From an uncultured Faecalibacterium sp. (GTDB taxonomy: Bacteria; Bacillota; Clostridia; Oscillospirales; Ruminococcaceae): 12,215 bases of DNA. Shown piece by piece: positions 7,154 to 11,857 of the stretch (its first letter is position 1; each line of letters starts with the position of its first letter). The translations under genes were made by a program, and so were the position numbers. The stretch is taken from positions 1 to 12,215 of the forward strand of contig CAAFSR010000038.1 in NCBI GenBank assembly GCA_900765705.1. Reading direction: 5' to 3'. The notes beneath the pieces are model-generated. The model was not told the DNA's origin. It ran no database searches and was given only the letters and a program-made list of their open reading frames with translations.

Positions 7154-8524
7154 TTACTCGATGATGTTGGCGCGCATCTGGTCGCTTGCGGACTTGATGC
7201 TGTCGATCCACTGCTGCTCGGTCATGCTGCCGGACACCAGAGAGTTGACGGGGTCGAAGAACACGGTGCGCACCTCCACGCCGGGGATGGCGCTGAAGGA
7301 TGCAAAGTTGCCCATAGCGGCCTTTGCACCGTTGTCGTAGATGGAGTAGAACATCTTGTTGTCGCCTTCCAGACTGTCGGCAATGCCCAGCACAGGCTGG
7401 ATGGCACCGCTCTCAGCAAACAGCTTGCAGGCCTCGTCGCTGTACAGGTAAGCCACGAACTGCTTTGCGGCATCCAGATGCTCGGCACCGGCGGGGATCC
7501 ATGCCTGCTCGAACCAGGTGTAGCTGTAACCGTCGCCGCCGGCCTTGACAGCGGGCAGGGCGGTCATGCCCCACTCAAAGCCGTCTGCACGGGGAGCCTC
7601 GGCCATCTCGCCCACGATCCAGGTGCCGTTGGGCATGAACAGGGCCTTGTTGTCCAGCACCAGCTGCTGGTTCTGGGTAAAGTCCTGATCATTGGCCTGT
7701 GCGGGGGTGATGGGGTTGGTGTAGGAGGCCAGCTTTGCCACGATGTCAAAGCAGGTCTTTGCCTCGGGGGTATCCCAGATGCCCTCGGCGTAGTGGGTGG
7801 CCTTGTTGAAGAACTCCGGGCCGCCGGCTGCGTACATCAGGGCGTAGAAGAAGGCGTCGAAGTAGCCGGTGGTGGGGTAGGTGAACAGGTAGGTGCCCTC
7901 GGCTTTTGCCTTTTCGCCCAGCTCCCACATCTCGTCCCAGGTCTTGGGCACGTCCCAGCCCTTTGCCTTCAGGAAGCCGGCGTTGTAGAACAGGCCGCAG
8001 GGGCTGTAGAACATGGGGGCCAGATAGGTCTTGCCGTCGCCGTAGGGGTTGGTCAGGGAGGTGTCGGTAAAGCCGCCGGCGATCTTCTCGCTCACCTTCT
8101 TGCTTTCGCCGGGCACGGTCATGCTCAGCACGTCGGTGATGTCGGCGATCAGGTTGCCCTTGATGAACTGCTCGGTCAGGGCAGCCTCACGGCCGGTAGC
8201 CAGATGGACAACGTCGGGGTAGTCGCCGCCCTGCATGGAGGGGCCGATCACGTCCTCCAGCTTCTTGTCGGTGGTCAGATCCACCTTGATGCCGGTCTGT
8301 GCGGTAAAGGCCTCGGCGACCTTCTTCCACATCTCAGCACCGTAGCCGGTCTCGATGGCGGCTACCTTGATGGTAACGTCTGCGGCCGCTGCGGAAGAAG
8401 CAGCGGTGGAAGATGCCACGCTGGATGCGGTGGAGCTGGAAGAGCCGCCGCAGGCAGCCAGACCCAGTGCAGCGGCGCCAACGCCGGCTGCTTTCAGGAA
8501 ATTACGACGAGAAATACGATTCAT
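7154..8524 (-). CDS. Sugar ABC transporter substrate-binding lipoprotein
   Basis: A 456-residue extracellular solute-binding protein, family 1 (CUT1 type). The N-terminus carries S5-R6-R7-N-F-L-K11, which matches the twin-arginine consensus, then an Ala/Gly-rich hydrophobic stretch and a lipobox L-A-A-C25. Cys25 should be lipidated, followed by a Ser/Ala linker to about residue 48. The mature part starts D-V-T-I-K-V and shows typical two-lobe features, including a G-T-W-I-V-G-E-M segment near 304-311 and several aromatic residues that could stack on sugar rings. The start ATG (8522-8524) has GGAGG at 8534-8538. It is the first gene of the importer operon and divergent from the AraC-type regulator. 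Its leader is about 80 nt and strongly foldable. The ligand is unknown. Confidence 0.93.
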   Translation of the reverse strand: MNRISRRNFLKAAGVGAAALGLAACGGSSSSTASSVASSTAASSAAAADVTIKVAAIETGYGAEMWKKVAEAFTAQTGIKVDLTTDKKLEDVIGPSMQGGDYPDVVHLATGREAALTEQFIKGNLIADITDVLSMTVPGESKKVSEKIAGGFTDTSLTNPYGDGKTYLAPMFYSPCGLFYNAGFLKAKGWDVPKTWDEMWELGEKAKAEGTYLFTYPTTGYFDAFFYALMYAAGGPEFFNKATHYAEGIWDTPEAKTCFDIVAKLASYTNPITPAQANDQDFTQNQQLVLDNKALFMPNGTWIVGEMAEAPRADGFEWGMTALPAVKAGGDGYSYTWFEQAWIPAGAEHLDAAKQFVAYLYSDEACKLFAESGAIQPVLGIADSLEGDNKMFYSIYDNGAKAAMGNFASFSAIPGVEVRTVFFDPVNSLVSGSMTEQQWIDSIKSASDQMRANIIE

Positions 8525-8525
8525 A

Positions 8526-8597
8526 CTGTGTTGCCTCCATCATTTTGTTCCGTTTAAACACAGCTTGGGCAAACAGGCTTTGCCCGATGGACTGTGT
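8526..8597 (-). promoter_or_regulatory. Foldable leader of the binding-protein mRNA
   Basis: In the transcript, ACACAG (8592-8597) can pair with CTGTGT inside 8557-8563, around an inner hairpin of GGGCAAA (8579-8585) with TTTGCCC (8567-8573). The segment at 8557-8563 (CTGTGTT) can instead pair over 7 bp with AACACAG at 8526-8532, which abuts the start codon and would enclose the GGAGG site. The two pairings exclude each other. No known riboswitch class was recognised. Confidence 0.45.
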
Positions 8598-8611
8598 GTT
8601 TTTCTGCCTCC

Positions 8612-8640
8612 AATATAAATTCTTTCGCTTTTTTGCTCAA
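8612..8640 (-). promoter_or_regulatory. Promoter of the sugar importer operon
   Basis: Minus strand TTGAGC (8635-8640), 17 bases, TATATT (8612-8617). The -35 matches 4 of 6 and the -10 matches 5 of 6. Transcription should start near 8605. A 10-bp element (8648-8657) lies 7 bases upstream of the -35, a typical activator position. Confidence 0.7.
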
Positions 8641-8647
8641 GAGGTTT

Positions 8648-8657
8648 GTTGTTTCGT
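8648..8657. promoter_or_regulatory. Candidate operator, arm 1
   Basis: GTTGTTTCGT on the plus strand, the exact inverse of the element at 8852-8861. It is placed just upstream of the importer -35. Binding by the adjacent AraC-like protein is inferred from position only. Confidence 0.45.
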
Positions 8658-8809
8658 TTTTTATAAATGTTGCTTTATGAAAAATACATCCAGCAAAAGT
8701 ACTAAAAATCTTTTAAAAGTTTCAGCATAATTCCCAAACTGTAACTGTTTTGACATATTTTAAAGGGACGCGAGAAACAAAAATATAAAAATTGGCCTAA
8801 AATCGGGGC

Positions 8810-8838
8810 TTGCATTTTTTGCGCGTTCCCTCTATAAT
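8810..8838 (+). promoter_or_regulatory. Promoter of the AraC regulator-kinase operon
   Basis: TTGCAT (8810-8815), 17 bases, a perfect TATAAT (8833-8838). Transcription should start near 8845, leaving a leader of about 96 nt before the regulator. Confidence 0.85.
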
Positions 8839-8851
8839 GAGGGTAAAGTGC

Positions 8852-8861
8852 ACGAAACAAC
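8852..8861. promoter_or_regulatory. Candidate operator, arm 2
   Basis: ACGAAACAAC, the inverted copy of the 8648-8657 element. It lies just downstream of the regulator's predicted start point, where a bound protein could repress its own gene. Confidence 0.45.
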
Positions 8862-8891
8862 GCACCATTTTTTGGTAATGTTTTCAGGATA

Positions 8892-8920
8892 TTGCGTTTG
8901 TTTTTATGAATTTTGCGTTT
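8892..8920. repeat. Two direct TTGCGTTT repeats in the regulator leader
   Basis: TTGCGTTT occurs at 8892-8899 and 8913-8920, 21 bases apart, or two helical turns. Direct repeats with this spacing are typical of AraC-family sites. They lie in the transcribed leader just before the regulator's ribosome site. Confidence 0.5.
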
Positions 8921-8940
8921 CCCGAAGGAGCCGATCATCT

Positions 8941-9807
8941 ATGAGTACCCAGCGCTTTGATATCCGCCACGCGCCCGCCCCGCGGGAATCCTTCCGGCTG
9001 CTGTACATCAGCAAGAGCCGGTTTGGCGGCGATTGGAACAGTACCACCCACACCCACTCCTGCACGGAGCTGTTTTACTGCCTCAGCGGCGAGGGCCAAT
9101 TCTACCTTGCCGGGCAGCTGTTCCCGGTAAAGCCGGACGATATGGTCATTGTGAACCCGCAGGTGGAACATACCGAGTTGAGCCTGAATGCTTCGCCCTT
9201 GGAGTATATCGTGCTGGGCGTTGCCAGCATGGAGTTTTTGTTCAGCAAGGCGGATGCCAACTACGCTATCTTCAATTGCCGGGAGAACCGGGAGCGGATG
9301 GTCACTTTGCTGCACATGCTGCTGGCCGAGGCCGACCGCAGCTTAGACGGCTGCGAGACCGTTTGTCAGGACCTGCTGGAGGTACTGCTGATCTGGCTGG
9401 TGCGCTGCACCACCATTTCGCTGCAGTTGGAGGAGGCCACTCCGACCGAGAACCGGGAGTGCGCTGAGATCAAGCGGTATCTGGACAACAACTACCGCGA
9501 GGAGATCTCGCTGGACCGGCTGGCAGAGCTTGCCCACCTGAACAAATACTATCTGGCCCACACCTTCCAGCGGGAGTACGGCATTTCCCCCATTACCTAC
9601 CTGAACCGCCGCCGCATTGAGGAGAGCAAGTATATGCTGGGCAACACCAGCTACAGTCTGGCACAGATCAGCGAGCTGATGGGCTTTTCCTCCCCCAGCT
9701 ATTTCTCCCAGTGCTTCCGCAAGGCGGAGGGCATGACCCCCAACGAATACCGCCGTCAGACGCGGCAGGGAAAACGCCCCGCCACGACAAAACGGCATAA
9801 AGAATAA
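8941..9807 (+). CDS. AraC-family transcriptional regulator
   Basis: A 288-residue regulator. The N-terminal half is a cupin sugar-sensing domain: T-H37-T-H39-S-C-T-E43-L-F begins the barrel and P-Q-V-E-H77-T closes the motif. The C-terminal part (about 175-272) carries the double helix-turn-helix of the AraC/XylS family, with helices near 191-211 and 240-261 and the conserved ending F-R-K-A-E-G-M-T-P-N-E-Y-R-R. The start ATG 8941 follows GAAGGAG (8924-8930); an in-frame GTG at 8848 is too close to the transcription start. It is divergent from the importer operon and is followed after 21 bases by the sugar kinase, which it probably shares a transcript with. It is the likely activator of the importer; the effector would be the imported sugar or its phosphate (inference). 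Confidence 0.93.
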   Translation: MSTQRFDIRHAPAPRESFRLLYISKSRFGGDWNSTTHTHSCTELFYCLSGEGQFYLAGQLFPVKPDDMVIVNPQVEHTELSLNASPLEYIVLGVASMEFLFSKADANYAIFNCRENRERMVTLLHMLLAEADRSLDGCETVCQDLLEVLLIWLVRCTTISLQLEEATPTENRECAEIKRYLDNNYREEISLDRLAELAHLNKYYLAHTFQREYGISPITYLNRRRIEESKYMLGNTSYSLAQISELMGFSSPSYFSQCFRKAEGMTPNEYRRQTRQGKRPATTKRHKE

Positions 9808-9828
9808 GAATATAACGAGGAGTTTATT

Positions 9829-10938
9829 ATGAAGTCAGTTACTTTGCCTCTTCTGCAGCAGGCTGCAAATGCATTCCGGTTTGGCGGGCCTGTGGTCTGC
9901 GCCCTTGAGCACTACGGCGAGGGCCACATCAACGACACCTATGTGGTCTGGCGCGAGGACCGCTCCAAGCGGTTCATCCTGCAGCGCATCAACACCGATA
10001 CCTTTACCGACCCCGTGGGCCTGATGGAGAACGTGTGCGGCGTTACCCGCCACCTGAGCGCTAAGATCCTTGCCGAGGGCGGCGACCCCATGCGGGAGAC
10101 TTTGAACGTTGTGCCCACCCTGACCGGCAGCAGCTGCTACATGGATACCGAGGGCGGCGCATGGCGCGCCTACGACTTTGTGGAGGGCACCGTCTGCCTG
10201 CAGCAGGTGGGCTGCGAGGGCGACTTCCGCACCGTGGCCGAGACGCTGGGCAAGTTCCAGAACCAGCTTGCGGACTACCCTGCCGCCACCCTGCACGAGA
10301 CCATTGCCCGCTTCCACGATACCGCCAACCGCTACGCAAACTTTGAAAAGGCGCTGGCTGCCGACAGCATGGGCCGCGCCGCAGGCATTGCGGACGAGAT
10401 CGCCTTTGTGCGCGCACGGCAGGCCGACTGCCATGTGCTGCTGGACCAGCTGGCTGCCGGAGAGATCCCCCTGCGGGTGACCCACAACGATACCAAGATC
10501 AACAACGTGCTCATCGATGCGGCCACCGGCAAGGGCCTGTGCGTCATCGACCTTGACACCGTGATGCCGGGTCTGTCTGCCTACGACTTCGGCGACTCCA
10601 TCCGCACCGGTGCCAACGACTGCGCCGAGGACGAGCCGGATCAGAGCAAGGTGCACTTTGATCTGCACCTGTATGAGGTGTTTGCCAAGGGCTATCTTTC
10701 CACCGCCGGCGCTTCCATGAGCCTTGCCGAGAAAAAGAGCCTTGCATGGGGCGCACGGCTGATGACGCTGGAGTGCGGCACCCGCTTTTTGACCGACTAT
10801 CTGGAGGGCGACCACTACTTCCACACCGCCCGCCCGGACCACAACCTTGACCGCGCCCGCACCCAGTTCACTCTGGTGCGCCAGATGGAGGAATGCTTCG
10901 ACCAGATGCTGGCCATCGTCAGCCGGGACGAGGCCTGA
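9829..10938 (+). CDS. APH-fold sugar kinase, N-acetylhexosamine 1-kinase-like
   Basis: A 369-residue kinase of the aminoglycoside phosphotransferase/choline kinase fold. Early on, H-Y-G-E-G-H-I-N-D-T-Y (28-38) matches the nucleotide-loop region of the NahK group. The catalytic loop is H219-N-D221-T-K-I-N-N226 (HxDxxxxN), and the metal-binding segment is I-D241-L-D243-T-V-M-P-G. Overall it resembles NahK-type enzymes, which phosphorylate GlcNAc/GalNAc at C1 using ATP; the length (about 360) also fits. The start ATG 9829 has GAGGAG a few bases upstream. It follows the AraC regulator by 21 bases and ends in a terminator. No lacto-N-biose phosphorylase or epimerase gene is nearby, so the exact sugar is uncertain. 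Plain aminoglycoside resistance is unlikely in this setting. Confidence 0.8.
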   Translation: MKSVTLPLLQQAANAFRFGGPVVCALEHYGEGHINDTYVVWREDRSKRFILQRINTDTFTDPVGLMENVCGVTRHLSAKILAEGGDPMRETLNVVPTLTGSSCYMDTEGGAWRAYDFVEGTVCLQQVGCEGDFRTVAETLGKFQNQLADYPAATLHETIARFHDTANRYANFEKALAADSMGRAAGIADEIAFVRARQADCHVLLDQLAAGEIPLRVTHNDTKINNVLIDAATGKGLCVIDLDTVMPGLSAYDFGDSIRTGANDCAEDEPDQSKVHFDLHLYEVFAKGYLSTAGASMSLAEKKSLAWGARLMTLECGTRFLTDYLEGDHYFHTARPDHNLDRARTQFTLVRQMEECFDQMLAIVSRDEA

Positions 10939-10956
10939 GTCCCTGCATAGAAACCT

Positions 10957-10995
10957 GCCCCGGGAACGCCTGCAAACGTTTCCGGGGCTTTCTTT
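10957..10995 (+). terminator. Terminator of the regulator-kinase operon
   Basis: GCCCCGGGAACG (10957-10968) pairs with CGTTTCCGGGGC (10977-10988), 12 bp with one G-T pair and an 8-nt loop, followed by TTTCTTT. It begins 19 bases after the kinase stop. Confidence 0.85.
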
Positions 10996-11009
10996 ATCCG
11001 GGCAGTGTT

Positions 11010-11053
11010 ACACGCCGCAGATAAAAAAGAAACTCCCCAGACGAGCTGGGGAG
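11010..11053. repeat. Direct repeat copy 1 (truncated terminator)
   Basis: These 44 bases match 11148-11191 with a single difference (G for A at 11020). They hold the A tract and GC stem of the downstream terminator but lack its final T tract. They are followed by TGGTGGTGGGGGTC, which also resembles the sequence after copy 2. Confidence 0.85.
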
Positions 11054-11083
11054 GGTACTGGTGGTGGGGGTCTCCCGCGCACT

Positions 11084-11123
11084 GAGCGACAGCCCGCAGG
11101 GCTGATCGCTCGCCCTGCAGGGC
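11084..11123. repeat. Two adjacent palindromes between the repeat copies
   Basis: GAGCGACAGCCC (11084-11095) pairs with GGGCTG and TCGCTC (11099-11111), with one bulged A and a 3-nt loop. A perfect 12-bp palindrome GCCCTGCAGGGC follows at 11112-11123. Neither has a T tract, so they are not obvious terminators. Confidence 0.6.
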
Positions 11124-11147
11124 AGGGCCGTGCTGTTCGACCCGCTC

Positions 11148-11191
11148 ACACGCCGCAAATAAAAAAGAAACTCCCCAGACGAGCTGGGGAG
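11148..11191. repeat. Direct repeat copy 2 (intact terminator)
   Basis: Second copy of the 44-base repeat, 138 bases after the first. Here the inverted repeat is complete and continues into the tRNA-Leu fragment. Confidence 0.85.
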
Positions 11192-11203
11192 TTTCTTTTT
11201 TAT
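11159..11203. terminator. Bidirectional terminator next to the tRNA-Leu 3' end
   Basis: A perfect inverted repeat with 20-base arms (11159-11178 and 11184-11203) around a 5-nt loop. The arms contain CTCCCCAG/CTGGGGAG and A/T tracts on both sides. It immediately follows the tRNA-Leu fragment on the minus strand and so was probably the terminator of the original tRNA gene. Confidence 0.9.
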
Positions 11204-11255
11204 GCCGGTGGTGGGGGTCGAACCCACACGTGTTATTAGCACAAGGGATTTTGAG
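11203..11255 (-). pseudogene. tRNA-Leu(CAA) 3' fragment, attachment site
   Basis: On the minus strand this reads as the 3' portion of a class II tRNA: anticodon loop CTCAAAA (anticodon CAA, Leu), a long variable arm, T arm GTGGG-TTCGACC-CCCAC, acceptor strand CACCGGC and discriminator A at 11203. The bases before the loop do not pair with the anticodon 3' stem, and no D arm or GCCGGTG acceptor 5' strand follows, so the gene is cut at the anticodon loop. That is the arrangement left on one side when an element integrates into a tRNA gene; the rebuilt tRNA should be at the other end of the element. Confidence 0.8.
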
Positions 11256-11273
11256 TTTTCGGGAGAGTTTTCC

Positions 11274-11311
11274 ATTTGGTGTCATCTGGTGATCTTTAAG
11301 GTCATCTGGTG
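11274..11311. repeat. Three helically phased ATYTGGTG repeats
   Basis: ATTTGGTG at 11274-11281, ATCTGGTG at 11284-11291 and ATCTGGTG at 11304-11311. The starts are 10 and 20 bases apart, so all three face the same side of the helix. The last two extend to an 11-base identity (GTCATCTGGTG). They lie 19 bases inside the attachment site and are candidates for recombinase arm or accessory-factor sites. Confidence 0.75.
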
Positions 11312-11366
11312 CCCGACTTTAAAGCGTAAAAACAACAGCACATCGAATAAATTTTTGATAAATCTA

Positions 11367-11405
11367 CGATTTTTCGTTACGTTTCCCCTCGGCTCCGATT
11401 TTTCG
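11367..11405. repeat. Two direct CGATTTTTCG repeats
   Basis: CGATTTTTCG occurs at 11367-11376 and 11396-11405, 29 bases apart, between the attachment site and the HTH gene. They may be protein-binding sites of the element. A weak promoter candidate (TTGATA 11355-11360, 17 bases, TACGTT) overlaps the first copy. Confidence 0.5.
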
Positions 11406-11448
11406 ATTTGGAACGCAAAAAAGGAAATTGGAGGGATATTTAGGAGGG

Positions 11449-11505
11449 ATGCAGGGCAAAACGCTCCTCTGCTTAGGCACAAAACGAAAGGAAAGTCAAG
11501 GATGA
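11449..11505 (+). CDS. Possible 18-residue leader peptide before the HTH gene
   Basis: An ATG at 11449 opens an 18-codon frame whose TGA stop (11503-11505) overlaps the ATG-ATG start of the excisionase-like gene. GGAGGG at 11430-11435 is rather far upstream and AGGAGGG touches the ATG directly, so initiation is uncertain. If translated it would couple to the next gene. It has no recognisable similarity. Confidence 0.3.
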   Translation: MQGKTLLCLGTKRKESQG

Positions 11506-11717
11506 TGAACAAATTTCAAGCCAGAAAATTTTACAGGAAAATGTTTGCAAACTATCCCGATGTTCTTACCGTGGAGGATGCAACAAATCTCTTGGGCTTC
11601 AAAAGCCAGACCGGCGTGATACGGCGCATCCATCAGAACCGTATCCGGTACCTGAAGGTCGGCAGAAATTTTATGATCCCCAAAGAATATCTCATAGATT
11701 ATCTTTTAAGCGATTGA
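11502..11717 (+). CDS. Excisionase-like helix-turn-helix protein
   Basis: A 71-residue basic protein with a single MerR-like winged helix-turn-helix of the excisionase/HTH_17 kind at about 22-66: L-T-V-E-D-A-T-N-L-L-G, then V-I-R-R-I-H-Q-N, then the wing L-K-V-G-R-N-F-M-I-P-K-E-Y-L. Such proteins direct excision of integrated elements or regulate them. Two adjacent ATGs (11502 and 11505) are possible starts; AAAGGAAAG precedes them. Its position just inside the attachment site and ahead of repA supports an element-encoded role. Whether it is a true Xis or only a regulator cannot be decided here. Confidence 0.75.
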   Translation: MMNKFQARKFYRKMFANYPDVLTVEDATNLLGFKSQTGVIRRIHQNRIRYLKVGRNFMIPKEYLIDYLLSD

Positions 11718-11740
11718 TTCCATACCGGCTATATTATATT
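11714..11740 (+). promoter_or_regulatory. Weak promoter candidate before repA
   Basis: TTGATT (11714-11719), 15 bases, TATATT (11735-11740), in an AT-rich stretch. The spacing is short of optimal. If used, the hairpin at 11745-11781 would be the first thing transcribed. Confidence 0.3.
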
Positions 11741-11744
11741 ACAT

Positions 11745-11791
11745 AGCGCACTGCTTTTTCAATGTCAAGGAGCTGTGCGCTTTTATTTTTT
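11745..11791 (+). terminator. Terminator or attenuator between xis-like and repA genes
   Basis: AGCGCAC (11745-11751) pairs with GTGCGCT (11775-11781). After a T-T mismatch, GCT and AGC plus four weaker pairs continue the stem to a CAATGTC loop. The run TTTTATTTTTT follows. It ends the HTH gene transcript, or attenuates a repA transcript begun just upstream. Confidence 0.8.
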
Positions 11792-11809
11792 CAGACAGGA
11801 GGTCAAGTT

Positions 11810-11857
11810 TTGCACAGCAATAAGAACAGAAAGTTGAAAAAACAGCATGATCCTTGA
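11810..11857 (+). CDS. Possible 15-residue leader peptide overlapping repA
   Basis: A strong AGGAGGT (11797-11803) stands 6 bases before TTG (11810-11812), which opens a 15-codon, very basic frame ending at TGA 11855-11857. It overlaps the repA start (ATG 11847), which itself has no good ribosome site. This arrangement suggests translational coupling, but a TTG start for a tiny peptide needs evidence. Confidence 0.35.
   Translation: MHSNKNRKLKKQHDP

Noticed and set aside
5186..8557. 1123-residue plus-strand open frame across the importer operon
   Set aside because: It is antisense to four well-recognised genes, is His/Gln/Gly-rich as expected from a shadow of GC-rich codons, and has no domain character.
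8702..8938. 78-residue minus-strand frame in the divergent control region
   Set aside because: It covers promoters and operators, has no ribosome site, and is AT-driven.
8848..8940. 31-codon N-terminal extension of the AraC regulator from GTG
   Set aside because: The GTG is only about 3 bases from the predicted transcription start and has no ribosome site, whereas ATG 8941 has GAAGGAG.
9835..10842. 335-residue minus-strand frame opposite the kinase
   Set aside because: Antisense to a kinase with intact catalytic motifs; no start signals.
9829..10938. Aminoglycoside resistance phosphotransferase
   Set aside because: It shares the APH fold, but the G-E-G-H-I-N-D-T-Y and I-D-L-D-T-V-M-P-G segments and the sugar-importer context fit a NahK-like sugar kinase better.
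11010..11191. Possible CRISPR-like pair of 44-base repeats
   Set aside because: Only two copies, 94 bases apart, each an imperfect terminator; no array, no cas genes.
10815..11285. 156-residue minus-strand frame with a repeated K-E-T-P-Q-L-V-W-G segment
   Set aside because: The repeat is simply translation of the duplicated terminator; the frame crosses a tRNA fragment and two terminators.
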